A program made the translations under genes and the position numbers. From the NCBI RefSeq assembly GCF_013334205.1, contig NZ_CP054424.1:1818001-1882000 (forward strand): a DNA stretch of 64,000 nucleotides. The letters run 5' to 3'. The notes under the pieces are model-generated. The model made no database searches. It saw only the letters and a program-made list of their open reading frames with translations, and had not been told where the DNA came from. Shown piece by piece: positions 1 to 9,428 of this stretch (the first letter of the stretch is position 1; every line of letters begins with the position of its first letter). The DNA comes from Rhodoferax sp. BAB1 (GTDB lineage: Bacteria > Pseudomonadota > Gammaproteobacteria > Burkholderiales > Burkholderiaceae_C).

Positions 1-270
1 CAGGTCGCGGGCGTAGAGCTGGTCCTGCAGGGTCTTGGTGGCGGTGGACAGCAGCACGCGTTCGCCGCTAAGCAGGGCCGGCACCAGGTAGGCGTAGGTC
101 TTGCCCACGCCGGTGCCGGCCTCGGCCACCAACACGCTGCGCTGCTCGATGGCCTCGGCCACGGCCAGCGCCATGTCGGTCTGCCCGCTGCGCGGATGGA
201 ATTCGTCGACGGTGCGCGCCAGCACGCCGTCGGGCGCGAAAGCCGCGCGCACGGCTTCAAGCAGGTTCAT
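1..270 (-). CDS. DinG-type ATP-dependent DNA helicase, N-terminal part
   Basis: The minus strand starts with ATG at 270 and stays open to the window edge, so only the first 90 codons are visible. The translation has a Q-motif-like stretch (EFHPRSGQTDMA) followed by a Walker A motif, AEAGTGVGKT, and then YLVPALLSGERVLLSTATKTLQDQL. This layout is that of the DinG/XPD/YoaA branch of SF2 helicases, which normally unwind DNA with 5'-3' polarity and usually carry an Fe-S domain. That domain would lie outside the window, so DinG cannot be separated from YoaA here. The start overlaps the end of the upstream DUF465 gene by 14 bp, which suggests co-transcription. Confidence 0.8.
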   Translation of the reverse strand, partial: MNLLEAVRAAFAPDGVLARTVDEFHPRSGQTDMALAVAEAIEQRSVLVAEAGTGVGKTYAYLVPALLSGERVLLSTATKTLQDQLYARDL

Positions 271-460
271 CGGGCGTGAGTTCGTGTGCGAGGCGGGCGA
301 TCTCGTCTCGCAGGACCAGCCGGCGCTTCTTGAGCCGGCGGATCATCAGCTCGTCGATCACGACCTCGTGGCCCAGGCGGTCGATCAGGGCGTCGAGGTC
401 GGCATGCTCGATGCGCAGCTCGATCAGCCGGCGCTGCGGCGAATGCAGGTTGGAATCCAA
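257..460 (-). CDS. DUF465 (YdcH-like) small coiled-coil protein
   Basis: This 67-residue protein is mostly one charged helical hairpin: LIELRIEHADLDALID, then ELMIRRLKKRRLVLRDEIARL. That matches the DUF465/YdcH family of small soluble proteins of unknown function. The only plausible start in this frame is TTG at 460, because a TGA stop lies two codons upstream and no ATG or GTG precedes the conserved part. No clear Shine-Dalgarno sequence is visible, so expression may be low. The gene overlaps the helicase start by 14 bp. The family call rests on length and helical pattern. Confidence 0.65.
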   Translation of the reverse strand: MDSNLHSPQRRLIELRIEHADLDALIDRLGHEVVIDELMIRRLKKRRLVLRDEIARLAHELTPDEPA

Positions 461-590
461 AAATCAGGCCCGGTGGGAAAACAGCCAAAGCGGGAATACT
501 TGTCAGCTATGCTTTCAGGAATGGTTTGATAATACGACTTTCATCCAGCCTTCACGGGCCGGATCCAGGGGACACAGTGGAAACAGAAGC

Positions 591-1358
591 ATGAGCAAAG
601 GCTACCGACTCACCGCGGCCACCGGCATCCACAAGGGCGATCGCGAATACCAGCAGGACCAGGTGGCCGTGTTCACCCATCCGCGCCACATCGGCTGCAT
701 GCTGGCCGTGGTGGCCGACGGCATGGGCGGGCGCAGCGGCGGGCGCAAGGCCTCCGACCAGGTCATGCTCACCGCCAAGCAGCTGTTCGAGCGCTACGCC
801 CCCGAGACCGACGATGCCTCGGCCATGCTGTCCCAGTTGGTGCAGGAGGCGCACATCGTCATCAAGCTGACCGCCATCTCGGCCGAGCAGGAACCGCACA
901 GCACCCTGGCCGCCTTCCTGATCAACCCGGGCGGCGACTGCCACTGGATCCATGCCGGCGATTCGCGCATCTACCACTTCCACGCCAACCAGATGGTGCG
1001 TCGCACGCTGGACCACTCCTATGTGCAGACCCTGGTCAACCGCGGGGAACTGACCGAAGAGGAAGCCGCCGTGCACCCGCAGTCCAACATCCTGATGGGC
1101 TGCCTGGGCACCGAGAGCGACCCGCCGCAGGAGACCCACTTCATCCCGCAACTGCGCCCGGGCGACACGCTCATGGCCTGCAGCGACGGCGTCTGGCACT
1201 ACTTCAGCAATGATGAACTGGGTTCGGTGCTCTCCAGCCTGTCGGCACGCGAGGCCTCCGAGTTCCTGATCGAGAAGGCGCGCACCCGCGCCAATGGCGG
1301 CGGCGACAACCTCTCGCTGGTCATCGTCAAGCTCGAAGCACTGAGCGACAAGCGCTGA
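591..1358 (+). CDS. PP2C-family serine/threonine protein phosphatase
   Basis: The 255-residue protein shows the PP2C metal-binding signatures in order: VVADGMGGRSGG with the Asp-Gly-Met-Gly-Gly core, HAGDSRIYHF, ACSDGVWHYF and GGGDNLSLVIV near the C-terminus. These Asp residues bind two Mg2+/Mn2+ ions and activate water for hydrolysis of phospho-Ser/Thr. There is no membrane segment or extra domain, so it should be a cytosolic stand-alone phosphatase. No partner Ser/Thr kinase is in the window. The open frame extends upstream to 276, but homology to the family begins at MSKGYRLTAATG, so ATG 591 is chosen. It stands alone in its orientation. Confidence 0.9.
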   Translation: MSKGYRLTAATGIHKGDREYQQDQVAVFTHPRHIGCMLAVVADGMGGRSGGRKASDQVMLTAKQLFERYAPETDDASAMLSQLVQEAHIVIKLTAISAEQEPHSTLAAFLINPGGDCHWIHAGDSRIYHFHANQMVRRTLDHSYVQTLVNRGELTEEEAAVHPQSNILMGCLGTESDPPQETHFIPQLRPGDTLMACSDGVWHYFSNDELGSVLSSLSAREASEFLIEKARTRANGGGDNLSLVIVKLEALSDKR

Positions 1359-1371
1359 TAGCGCCTCGAAC

Positions 1372-1508
1372 TGTGTGAATAAATCGTCGCGAGCGAGTCG
1401 AGGGCAAGGCGTGCGGAGCGCAGCGACCGAGACATATCAAGACGATAGGCGAGAGAGCGAGCACCGCGCAACGCCGCCATCGGCCCGCGCAGTAGATTTA
1501 TTCGCACA
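1372..1508. repeat. MITE-like element with 14-bp terminal inverted repeats
   Basis: The 137-bp stretch is bounded by TGTGTGAATAAATC (1372-1385) and GATTTATTCGCACA (1495-1508), which are inverted repeats with a single mismatch. The interior has no credible ORF. It fills the whole gap between the phosphatase stop and the convergent coding end at 1512. The structure suggests a short non-autonomous transposable or palindromic intergenic repeat. No second copy was seen in this window, so the mobility is inferred only from the termini. Confidence 0.5.
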
Positions 1509-1511
1509 TTT

Positions 1512-2129
1512 TCAGGGCGGCACCGGCAGGGGCCGGCTCGTCCGTGGCACCTGTCCCGGCTGGGCGCGTTCACGCTGCAGGCGACGGTCTTCGGCTTCCT
1601 TCTGCCTGGCCTCGTAGGCCTTCTGCAGCCGGGCACGCTCCGCAGCACTGACGGGTGCCGAAGCCGCTCCTGCCGGCGCCGAGGCAGACGCCGCCGGCAC
1701 CGGTGCACCCTGCGCCGTCGCCTGCTTCTGCCGGGCGCGCGCCTGCCGCGCCTCGTATTCCTTGCGCGCCGTTTCACGCTGCTCGACCGCCTCCTCGCTG
1801 GCGCGCTGGGCGGCACGCTCCTCGGTGCGGCGCAACTGCTCGGCCGCCGCGGCGGCGCGGCGCTCGTCGTTGAGGATGATCTCCTGCCGGCGCAGCTCCT
1901 CCAGGGTCACGCGGCGGCGCTTGCGCACCTCGCGCAGGCAGTCGTTGACCGCGAAACGCTGGTAACAGTCGGCCTCCTCCTCGCCATAACGCGCCAGGGC
2001 CTGGCTGCGCTCGGCGTCGATGCGGGCGCGCTCGCGCAGCTGGACCTCGGGGTCATAGGAAGCGGGCTGCTGGGCCCAGGCCGGCCCCAGGACAAGCAGG
2101 CCGGTCAGCAGGATCAGGAAACGTTTCAT
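1512..2129 (-). CDS. Secreted Ala/Glu/Arg-rich coiled-coil protein of unknown function
   Basis: The 205-residue protein has a clear signal peptide (MKRFLILLTGLLVLGPAWAQ, cleavage expected after Ala-Trp-Ala). It is followed by a long charged helix rich in Ala, Glu, Arg and Gln (about residues 30-200) with a pair of cysteines in ADCYQRFAVNDCLREV that could form a disulfide. The C-terminal third has a low-complexity AASASAPAGAASAP linker. It resembles periplasmic TolA-like helical proteins in composition only, and no function is recognised. Its ATG overlaps the zapE stop by 4 nt, so it is probably the last gene of the sucA-zapE transcript. Confidence 0.75.
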   Translation of the reverse strand: MKRFLILLTGLLVLGPAWAQQPASYDPEVQLRERARIDAERSQALARYGEEEADCYQRFAVNDCLREVRKRRRVTLEELRRQEIILNDERRAAAAAEQLRRTEERAAQRASEEAVEQRETARKEYEARQARARQKQATAQGAPVPAASASAPAGAASAPVSAAERARLQKAYEARQKEAEDRRLQRERAQPGQVPRTSRPLPVPP

Positions 2130-3226
2130 GTCAGGCGGGTATCGACCACGCGGCGTTCCTGCTCCAGGAACTCGCGCGACTGCATTTCATTGAGTCGTGA
2201 CACTGTACGCGGAAATTCGTGCACCAGGGGCCCGTCGGTGTAGAGCTCCTCGGGCGGCACGGCGGCCGACATGATGAGCTTGACGCGCCGGTCGTACAGC
2301 ACGTCCACCAGCCAGGTGAAACGCCGCGCCTCGGACGCCATGCGCACCGGCATGTGCGGCACATCGCTGAGGAAGACGGTGTGGAACTGGGTGGCGATTT
2401 CCAGGTAGTCGTTCTGCGAACGCGGGCCACCGCAGAGCGTGCGGAAATCGAACCACACCACACCACCGGCCTTGCGCCGGGCATGGATCTGGCGCGATTC
2501 GATATGCAGCACCGGGTCCTCGTCGCGCGCCTCGGCCAGGCGATCGAAAGCCTGCGCCATGGCGGCATCGGCCTCAGGCCCGAGCGGCGTGTGGTAGGTC
2601 CGCACCTGCTCCATGGTGCGCCGGCGATAGTCGGTGCCGTTGTCCACGTTCACCACTTCCATGGTCTGGTTCAGCAGGGCGATGGCGGGCAGGATGCGGT
2701 CGCGGTGCAGACCGTTGGGGTAAAGATCGTCGGGCTTGAAATTGGAGGTCGCCACCAGGCCCACGCCGTTCCTGAACAGCGCCGCCAGCAGGCGGTGCAG
2801 GATCATGGCATCGGTGATGTCGGCAACGTGGAACTCGTCGAAGCAGATCAGCTTGTACTTGTCGGCCATGCGTTCGGCCAGCGCGTCCAGCGGATTGACC
2901 GTGCCCTGCAGCTCGGCCAGTTCGCGGTGCACCTCGCGCATGAACTCGTGGAAGTGCAGGCGCGTCTTGCGCACCAGGGGCACGGCGTTGAAGAAGCAGT
3001 CCATCAGGAAGCTCTTGCCCCGCCCCACCCCGCCATACAGGTACACGCCTTTGGGGATGTCGGGGTGGTTGATCAGCTTCTTCAGCGCATTGGCGCGCTT
3101 CTCCTTGTAGCGGAACCACTCCGCTGCGCAGCGCTCCAGCGAATGGACGGCGTGCAGCTGCGCGGGGTCACTCGCGTAACCCCGCGTTTTGAGCTCCGCC
3201 TCGTAGGCCTCGAGTACCGATGCCAA
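2126..3226 (-). CDS. zapE: ZapE/AFG1-family ATPase
   Basis: This 366-residue P-loop ATPase has Walker A GGVGRGKS at residues 65-72 and Walker B LICFDEFHV with Asp130-Glu131. Family hallmarks YLYGGVGRGKSFLMDCFF, HFHEFM and TSNFKPDDLYPNGLHRDRILP are all present. ZapE in E. coli binds FtsZ and modulates the Z-ring under stress; mitochondrial AFG1 is linked to respiratory complex quality control. The start is TTG at 3226, giving the usual SVLEAY N-terminus, because no ATG or GTG lies nearby upstream. Only 19 nt separate it from the lpdA stop, so it should share the suc transcript. Confidence 0.92.
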   Translation of the reverse strand: MASVLEAYEAELKTRGYASDPAQLHAVHSLERCAAEWFRYKEKRANALKKLINHPDIPKGVYLYGGVGRGKSFLMDCFFNAVPLVRKTRLHFHEFMREVHRELAELQGTVNPLDALAERMADKYKLICFDEFHVADITDAMILHRLLAALFRNGVGLVATSNFKPDDLYPNGLHRDRILPAIALLNQTMEVVNVDNGTDYRRRTMEQVRTYHTPLGPEADAAMAQAFDRLAEARDEDPVLHIESRQIHARRKAGGVVWFDFRTLCGGPRSQNDYLEIATQFHTVFLSDVPHMPVRMASEARRFTWLVDVLYDRRVKLIMSAAVPPEELYTDGPLVHEFPRTVSRLNEMQSREFLEQERRVVDTRLT

Positions 3227-3245
3227 GCCGTGGTACCCGTGCGCG

Positions 3246-4673
3246 TCAGAAGTTCAGCGTGCGCTTGTCCACCGCCAGCGCGGCTTCCTTGGTCGCCTCG
3301 CTGAGCGACGGGTGCGCGTGGCAGATGCGCGCGATGTCCTCGGCGCTGGCCTTGAACTCCATGGCCACCACGGCCTCGGAGATCAGCTCGCTGGCCATGG
3401 GGCCGACAATGTGCACACCCAGGATCTCGTCGGTCTTGGCGTCGGCCAGGAACTTCACCATGCCGGTCGTGTCGCCCAGCGCGCGCGCGCGGCCGTTGGC
3501 CAGGAAGGGGAAGGTGCCGGCCTTGTAGGCCACGCCGTCCGCCTTGAGCTGCTGCTCGGTACGGCCGACCCAGGCAATCTCGGGGCTGGTGTAGATGACC
3601 CAGGGGATGGTGTTGAAGTTCACATGCCCGTGCTGGCCGGCAATGCGCTCGGCCACGGCCACGCCCTCTTCTTCCGCCTTGTGCGCCAGCATGGGGCCGC
3701 GCACCACGTCACCCACGGCCCACACGCCCGGCAGGCTAGTCTTGCAGTCGCCGTCGACCACGATGGCGCCGCGCTCGTCCAATTTCAAGCCGATGGTCTC
3801 GGCCCCGAGGCCGATCGTATTCGGCACACGGCCGATCGAGACGATCAGCTTGTCCACGTCCAGCGTCTGGGCCTCGCCCTTGGCATTGGTGTAGGCGATG
3901 CTCACACCCTTCTTGCTATTCTTGATCTCGCCAACCTTCACGCCCAGCTCGATTTTCAGGCCCTGCTTGTCGAAGGCCTTCTTGGCCTCCTTGGCAATCT
4001 GCTCGTCCACCGCGCCCAGGAAGGTCGGCAGACCTTCGAGGATGGTGACCTCGGCACCGAGGCGGCGCCAGACCGAACCCATCTCCAGGCCGATCACGCC
4101 CGAGCCGATCAGGCCCAGCTTCTTCGGGGTGGCGCCCAGGCGCAGCGCGCCGTCGTTGGACAGGACGTTGACCTCGTCGAAGGGCGTGCCCGGCAGGGCC
4201 CGGGCGTTGGAGCCGGTCGCCACGATGACCTGCTTGGCCACCAGGGTCTCTTCGGCCGCACCCGCCACCTTGATCTCGTAACCGCCCTCCACCGCTTTCA
4301 CGAAGGAGCCTCGGCCATGGAAGAAGGACACCTTGTTCTTCTTGAACAGGTAGAGGATGCCGTCGTTGTTCTGCTTCACCACCGTGTCCTTGCGGCCGAT
4401 CATCCTGGCCACGTCGATCTTGACGTCGCTGGCCGTGATGCCGTGCTCGGCAAAGTGCTTGTTGGCGTGCTCGAAATGCTCGGACGACTGCAGCAAGGCC
4501 TTGGACGGGATGCAGCCCACGTTCGTGCAGGTGCCGCCGGGGGCCGGGCCACCCTTCTCGTTCTTCCATTCGTCGATGCAGGCCACGTTCATGCCCAGCT
4601 GGGCTGCACGGATGGCGGCGATGTAGCCGCCGGGGCCGCCGCCAATGACGACCACGTCGAATTGTTTGCTCAT
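3246..4673 (-). CDS. lpdA: Dihydrolipoyl dehydrogenase (E3)
   Basis: This 475-residue flavoprotein reoxidises dihydrolipoamide of the 2-oxoglutarate dehydrogenase complex with NAD+. It has the FAD dinucleotide-binding motif GGGPGG (residues 11-16), the redox-active disulfide in [13 protein letters not shown] (Cys49 and Cys54), an NAD-binding segment [10 protein letters not shown], and the C-terminal catalytic His-Pro in [14 protein letters not shown]. The start is ATG 4673, preceded by a GGAG Shine-Dalgarno sequence; the longer frame to 4709 adds nonhomologous residues. It follows sucA, sucB and sugE, so it is the dedicated E3 of this complex, although E3 can also serve pyruvate dehydrogenase. 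Confidence 0.96.
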   Translation of the reverse strand: MSKQFDVVVIGGGPGGYIAAIRAAQLGMNVACIDEWKNEKGGPAPGGTCTNVGCIPSKALLQSSEHFEHANKHFAEHGITASDVKIDVARMIGRKDTVVKQNNDGILYLFKKNKVSFFHGRGSFVKAVEGGYEIKVAGAAEETLVAKQVIVATGSNARALPGTPFDEVNVLSNDGALRLGATPKKLGLIGSGVIGLEMGSVWRRLGAEVTILEGLPTFLGAVDEQIAKEAKKAFDKQGLKIELGVKVGEIKNSKKGVSIAYTNAKGEAQTLDVDKLIVSIGRVPNTIGLGAETIGLKLDERGAIVVDGDCKTSLPGVWAVGDVVRGPMLAHKAEEEGVAVAERIAGQHGHVNFNTIPWVIYTSPEIAWVGRTEQQLKADGVAYKAGTFPFLANGRARALGDTTGMVKFLADAKTDEILGVHIVGPMASELISEAVVAMEFKASAEDIARICHAHPSLSEATKEAALAVDKRTLNF

Positions 4674-4698
4674 GTATTTACTCCTGCGCGCACAAGCA

Positions 4699-5016
4699 TC
4701 AGTGCGCAAGCTTGAGGGTGACCACCCCGCCGACGATCAGCGCCACGCCCAGGAACCTGGCCAGCGTGGCGGCATCGCCGAAGAACATCACCCCGATCAA
4801 AAAAGTACCGGCGCCGCCGATCCCGGTCCACACCGCATAGGCGGTGCCGATCGGGATCTCGCGCTGCGCCATCCACAGCAGCCAGCCGCTGATGCCCATC
4901 GAAACGATGGCACCCACGATACCGCTCACACGGTATTCGGCCTGCTGAGACAGCTTGAAGCCCAGGGGCCAGCCGATCTCGAACAGGCCTGCCAGCAGCA
5001 GGTAGACCCAGGCCAT
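4699..5016 (-). CDS. sugE: SMR-family exporter, SugE/Gdx type
   Basis: The 105-residue protein has four transmembrane helices and the small multidrug resistance layout: [19 protein letters not shown] with the essential membrane Glu in helix 1, then [15 protein letters not shown] in helix 3. The GxxLGFK and AVWTGIG patterns fit the SugE/Gdx branch, which in characterised members exports guanidinium or some quaternary ammonium ions, rather than EmrE. It lies between sucB (4 nt away) and lpdA (25 nt away), so it is embedded in the TCA-cycle operon. No guanidine riboswitch is seen. The substrate remains an inference. Confidence 0.85.
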   Translation of the reverse strand: MAWVYLLLAGLFEIGWPLGFKLSQQAEYRVSGIVGAIVSMGISGWLLWMAQREIPIGTAYAVWTGIGGAGTFLIGVMFFGDAATLARFLGVALIVGGVVTLKLAH

Positions 5017-5020
5017 TCGA

Positions 5021-6274
5021 TCAGATGTCGAACAGCAGACGGGCCGGGTCTTCCAGCGCTTCCTTCATGGCCACCAGGCCCAGCACGGCCTCGCGGCCGT
5101 CGATGATGCGGTGGTCGTAGCTCATGGCCAGGTAGTTGATCGGGCGGATCACGATCTGCCCGTTCTCCACCACCGCGCGGTCCTTGGTGGCATGCACGCC
5201 CAGGATGGCCGACTGCGGCGGGTTGATGATGGGGGTGGACAGCATGGAGCCGAACACACCGCCGTTGGAAATCGAGAAGGTGCCGCCGGTCATCTCTTCG
5301 ATGCCCAGCTTGCCGTCACGCGCCTTGGCGCCGTACTCGGCGATCTTCTTCTCGATGTCGGCAAAGCTCATCTGGTCGGCGTTGCGCAGGATGGGCACCA
5401 CCAGGCCGCGCGGCGAACCCACAGCGATGCCGATGTCGAAGTAGCCGTGGTAGACGATGTCGTTGCCGTCCACCGAGGCGTTGAGCACCGGGTACTTCTT
5501 CAGGGCGTGCACGGCGGCCTTGACGAAGAAGGACATGAAGCCGATCTTGACGCCGTGTTCCTTCTCGAACTTCTCCTGGAAGCGCTTGCGCATCTCCATC
5601 ACCGGGGCCATGTTGACCTCGTTGAAGGTGGTCAGGATGGCGTTGGTGGACTGCGACTGCAGCAGGCGCTCGGCCACGCGGGCGCGCAGGCGCGTCATGG
5701 GCACGCGCTGCTCGGGGCGCTCGCCGAGGTTCTGCGGACGCGGGGCCGCCACCTGCGGCAGGGCCGTGGCCGGCGCACCGGTGGGGATGGCAGCGGGCTT
5801 GGCGCCGCCACCGGCCACAGCGGCCAGCACGTCACCCTTGGTCACGCGGCCGTCCTTGCCCGTGCCGGGCACGGAGCCGGCGGCAAGTGCGTTGTCGGCC
5901 ATCAGCTTGGCGGCAGCAGGCATGGCCACGCCGGCCTTGGAGGCGGAGACCGCGGCCGTCGCCACAGCAGGCGCTGCGGCCGCAGCGGCGGCGGGCGCGG
6001 CAGCTGCAGCAGGTGCCGCGGCACCGGCCTTGCCTTCGGTGTCGATGCGGGCGATGACCTGGCCGGCCACCACGGTGCCGCCATCGGCCACCAGGATCTC
6101 GGCCAGCACGCCGCCGGACGGGGCCGGCACTTCCAGCACCACCTTGTCGGTCTCGATGTCGATCAGGATCTCGTCGGCGGCCACTGCCTCGCCGGCCTTT
6201 TTCTTCCATTGCAGCATGGTGGCTTCCGCCACCGATTCGGACAGCTGCGGGACCTTGACTTCTACGATAGCCAT
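5021..6274 (-). CDS. sucB: Dihydrolipoyllysine succinyltransferase (2-oxoglutarate dehydrogenase E2)
   Basis: This 417-residue E2 core protein transfers the succinyl group to CoA. The N-terminal lipoyl domain carries the modified lysine in [15 protein letters not shown] context (Lys44 in [11 protein letters not shown]). An Ala/Pro-rich linker follows, then a peripheral subunit-binding domain (around [16 protein letters not shown]), and a catalytic domain ending in [13 protein letters not shown] with His388 and Asp392. ATG 6274 with GGAAAG upstream gives the standard [10 protein letters not shown] start. It sits between sucA and sugE in the operon; E2 forms the 24-mer scaffold to which SucA and LpdA bind. 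Confidence 0.96.
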   Translation of the reverse strand: MAIVEVKVPQLSESVAEATMLQWKKKAGEAVAADEILIDIETDKVVLEVPAPSGGVLAEILVADGGTVVAGQVIARIDTEGKAGAAAPAAAAAPAAAAAAAPAVATAAVSASKAGVAMPAAAKLMADNALAAGSVPGTGKDGRVTKGDVLAAVAGGGAKPAAIPTGAPATALPQVAAPRPQNLGERPEQRVPMTRLRARVAERLLQSQSTNAILTTFNEVNMAPVMEMRKRFQEKFEKEHGVKIGFMSFFVKAAVHALKKYPVLNASVDGNDIVYHGYFDIGIAVGSPRGLVVPILRNADQMSFADIEKKIAEYGAKARDGKLGIEEMTGGTFSISNGGVFGSMLSTPIINPPQSAILGVHATKDRAVVENGQIVIRPINYLAMSYDHRIIDGREAVLGLVAMKEALEDPARLLFDI

Positions 6275-6303
6275 TTGAATTCTTTCCGTATCTTTTTGAG
6301 TGT

Positions 6304-6333
6304 TGCGGGGCGCGCCTTCAGCGGCGCCCCGCA
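6304..6333. other. Intercistronic hairpin between sucA and sucB
   Basis: A 10-bp perfect inverted repeat, TGCGGGGCGC and GCGCCCCGCA, with a 10-nt loop occupies most of the gap between the sucA stop and the sucB Shine-Dalgarno region. It lacks a U-tract, so it is more likely an RNA-stabilising or processing hairpin than a terminator. Confidence 0.6.
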
Positions 6334-6356
6334 TTTCTTGAAAAAACGATCTGCCC

Positions 6357-9251
6357 TTATTTGGTCAGCACGAAGCCCTTGAGCTTGGCGAAGGCCGCTT
6401 CCACCAGGGCCTTCTGCTGCTCCTGGTGCAGGTGGGCATAACCCACCGCCGGCGAGGCCGAGGCCGCGCGGCCGGCATAACCCAGCTTCTGGCCTTCGAG
6501 CATGTTCTCGTGGATGTTGTGCTGGATGAAGAACCAGGCGCCCTGGTTCTGCGGCTCGTCCTGGCACCACACGATGTCGGTGGCGTTCGGGTACTTCTTG
6601 AGCTCGGCAGCGAAGACCTTGTGCGGGAAGGGATAGAGCTGCTCGACGCGGATGATGGCCACGTCGTCCAGGCCCTTCTCCTCGCGCTTCTTGACCAGGT
6701 CGTAATAGACCTTGCCGGAACAGGCGACCACGCGCTTGACCTTCTCGGCCTTGATGTCCTTCTGCTCGGGGATCACCGTCTGGAAGCCGCCCTTGGTGAA
6801 CTCGGACACCGGCGAGGTGGCGTCCTTGTTGCGCAGCAGGGACTTCGGGGTGAAGATGATCAGCGGCTTGCGCAGGCCGCGGATCATCTGGCGGCGCAGC
6901 ACGTGGAAGATCTGGCTGGCCGTGGTCGGCTGCACGATCTGCATGTTGGTGTCGGCGGCCAGCTGCATGAAACGCTCCACGCGCGCCGAGCTGTGCTCGG
7001 GGCCCTGGCCTTCGTAGCCGTGCGGCAGCATCAGCGTGATGCCGTTGACACGGCCCCACTTCACCTCGCCCGAGGCGATGAACTGGTCGATCACCACCTG
7101 GGCGCCGTTGGCGAAGTCGCCGAACTGCGCTTCCCAGACCACCAGGGTGTTGGGGTCGTTGGAGGCGTAGCCGTAGTCAAAGGCCAGCACCGCCTCTTCC
7201 GACAGGATGGAGTCGATCACGACAAACGGGGCCTGGCCCTCGCCCACGTTCTGCAGCGGCACATAGGTGCCCACGTCCCACTTCTCGCGGTTCTGGTCGT
7301 GGATGACGGCGTGGCGGTGGGTGAAGGTGCCGCGGCCCGAATCCTCGCCCGACAGGCGCACCGGGTAGCCGCTGGCGACCAGGGAGGCGAAGGCCATGTG
7401 CTCGCCCATGCCCCAGTCCACCGGAATCTCGCCGCGGCCCATGGCGGCGCGGTCGTCGTAGACCTTCTTCACCAGCTGGTGCGGCGCCACCGTCGGGGGG
7501 ATGGTGGTGATCTTCTCGGCCAGGCGCTTCCACTCGGTCAGCGGAATGGCGGTCTCGGCGGCGTCGGTCCACTTCTTGCCCAGGTAGGGCGACCAGTCCA
7601 CCGCGAACTTGCTCTTGAAGTTGGTCAGCACCGGGTCCACCGTGTGGCGGCCGGCGTCCATGGCGGCGCGGTAGGCCTTGACCATCTCGTCCGGGCCCTC
7701 GGCCGTCAGCACGCCCTGCGTGATGAGCTTGTCACCGTAGAGCTTGCGCGTGCCGGGGTGGGCGCTGATCTTCTTGTACATCAGCGGCTGAGTCAGGCTG
7801 GGGGTGTCCTGCTCGTTGTGGCCCAACTTGCGGAAGCAGGTGATGTCCACCACCACGTCCTGGGCGAACTCCATGCGGTATTCCAGCGCCAGCTGGGTGG
7901 CCAGCACCACGGCCTCGGGGTCGTCGCCGTTGACGTGCAGCACCGGCGCCTCGACCATCTTGACGATGTCGGTGCAATACACGGTGGAGCGCATGTCACG
8001 CGGGTCGGAGGTGGTGAAACCGATCTGGTTGTTGATGATGATGTGCACCGTGCCGCCCGTGGTGTAACCACGGGTCTGGGCCAGCGCCAGGGTTTCCTGG
8101 TTCACGCCCTGGCCGCCGAAGGCGGCATCACCGTGCACCAGCACCGGCAGCACCTGCTTGCCCTGCGGGTCGCCGCGGCGGTCCATGCGGGCGCGCACCG
8201 AGCCCTCCACCACCGGGTTCACGATTTCCAGGTGCGAGGGGTTGAAAGCCAGGCTCAGGTGCACCGGGCCACCCGCGGTGGACACGTCGGAGCTGAAACC
8301 CTGGTGGTATTTCACGTCACCGGCCGGCAGGTCTTCCGGCGCGGTGTGGTCGAACTCGGCGAACAGGTCCGCCGGCATCTTGCCCATGGAGTTCACCAGC
8401 ACGTTCAGGCGGCCGCGGTGGGCCATACCGATCACGATCTCCTGCACGCCCTTGCTGCCAGCCTGCTGGATCAGCTCGTCCATGGCGGCAATGAAGCTCT
8501 CGCCGCCTTCGAGCGAGAAACGCTTCTGGCCGACGTACTTGGTGTGCAGGTAACGCTCCAGACCCTCGGCCGCGGTCAGGCGGTCCAGGATCTGCTTTTT
8601 CTTTTCAGCGCCGTAGTTCGGCTTGCTGCGGATGCTCTCCAGCTTCTGCTGCCACCAGCGCTTCTCGGTCTGGTCGGTGGTGTGCATGAACTCGGCACCC
8701 AGGGTGCCGCAGTAGGTCTCGCGCAGCGCGTTGAGCAGCTCGCGCAGAGACATGCTGTCCTTGCCGAAGAAGGTGTTGCTGGTGTTGAACACCGTTTCCT
8801 GGTCGGCATCGCTGAAACCGTAGAAGGACGGCTCCAGCTCGGGAATGGCGGGGCGCTCGGTGCGCTTGAGCGGGTCCAGGTCGGCCCAGCGCTGGCCCAC
8901 GTTGCGGTAGGCGGCAATCAGCTGCTGGGTGGCCACGCGCTTGCGACCCATCTCGGAGTCGGCGCCGGTGGCCATGACCACCTGGGTCACGCCCTGCTTG
9001 GCACGCTCGGCAAAGGCGTTGACGACCGGCAGGTGGGGAATGTCCTTGGCGTTCGTGCCGTCAACGGCAGGCACGTGCTGCAGGGCGTCGAAATAATCGC
9101 GCCAGTTGTCGGGAACGCTGCCGGGGTTGGCGAGGTAGTTCTCGTACATCTCTTCGACGTACGGAGCATTGCCCCCGAACAGATAGGTGTTGTCGCTGTA
9201 CGTCTGATAGACGGACGCGGTCTTGGAACCCTGAGATTGGGATTCGCTCAT
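6357..9251 (-). CDS. sucA: 2-oxoglutarate dehydrogenase E1 component
   Basis: This 964-residue thiamine diphosphate enzyme decarboxylates 2-oxoglutarate and passes the succinyl group to the lipoyl arm of SucB. Family signatures include an N-terminal E2-binding-like stretch ([20 protein letters not shown]), [26 protein letters not shown] in the ThDP region, and [18 protein letters not shown] toward the C-terminus. Length is in the normal 930-960 range. ATG 9251 is preceded by GGAGGT about 7 nt upstream. It is the first gene of a leftward operon with sucB, sugE, lpdA, zapE and a secreted protein, and the 180-bp gap upstream should hold the promoter. Confidence 0.97.
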   Translation of the reverse strand: MSESQSQGSKTASVYQTYSDNTYLFGGNAPYVEEMYENYLANPGSVPDNWRDYFDALQHVPAVDGTNAKDIPHLPVVNAFAERAKQGVTQVVMATGADSEMGRKRVATQQLIAAYRNVGQRWADLDPLKRTERPAIPELEPSFYGFSDADQETVFNTSNTFFGKDSMSLRELLNALRETYCGTLGAEFMHTTDQTEKRWWQQKLESIRSKPNYGAEKKKQILDRLTAAEGLERYLHTKYVGQKRFSLEGGESFIAAMDELIQQAGSKGVQEIVIGMAHRGRLNVLVNSMGKMPADLFAEFDHTAPEDLPAGDVKYHQGFSSDVSTAGGPVHLSLAFNPSHLEIVNPVVEGSVRARMDRRGDPQGKQVLPVLVHGDAAFGGQGVNQETLALAQTRGYTTGGTVHIIINNQIGFTTSDPRDMRSTVYCTDIVKMVEAPVLHVNGDDPEAVVLATQLALEYRMEFAQDVVVDITCFRKLGHNEQDTPSLTQPLMYKKISAHPGTRKLYGDKLITQGVLTAEGPDEMVKAYRAAMDAGRHTVDPVLTNFKSKFAVDWSPYLGKKWTDAAETAIPLTEWKRLAEKITTIPPTVAPHQLVKKVYDDRAAMGRGEIPVDWGMGEHMAFASLVASGYPVRLSGEDSGRGTFTHRHAVIHDQNREKWDVGTYVPLQNVGEGQAPFVVIDSILSEEAVLAFDYGYASNDPNTLVVWEAQFGDFANGAQVVIDQFIASGEVKWGRVNGITLMLPHGYEGQGPEHSSARVERFMQLAADTNMQIVQPTTASQIFHVLRRQMIRGLRKPLIIFTPKSLLRNKDATSPVSEFTKGGFQTVIPEQKDIKAEKVKRVVACSGKVYYDLVKKREEKGLDDVAIIRVEQLYPFPHKVFAAELKKYPNATDIVWCQDEPQNQGAWFFIQHNIHENMLEGQKLGYAGRAASASPAVGYAHLHQEQQKALVEAAFAKLKGFVLTK

Positions 9252-9428
9252 ATTGCGCTGACCTCCGTTTCCCTGAAGGAAACTTTGAACTGGTTGGAAA
9301 AACCTTCCGCGACACGGCTAGACCGGTTGGCGGATGCGACTGTGGCAGGAAGGAGCCTTAGTACGGAGGCGATTGTGCCACCGAATCCCCGGCGGCGCCA
9401 TGCAACTTATGATTCCAAGCGTTTTTTC

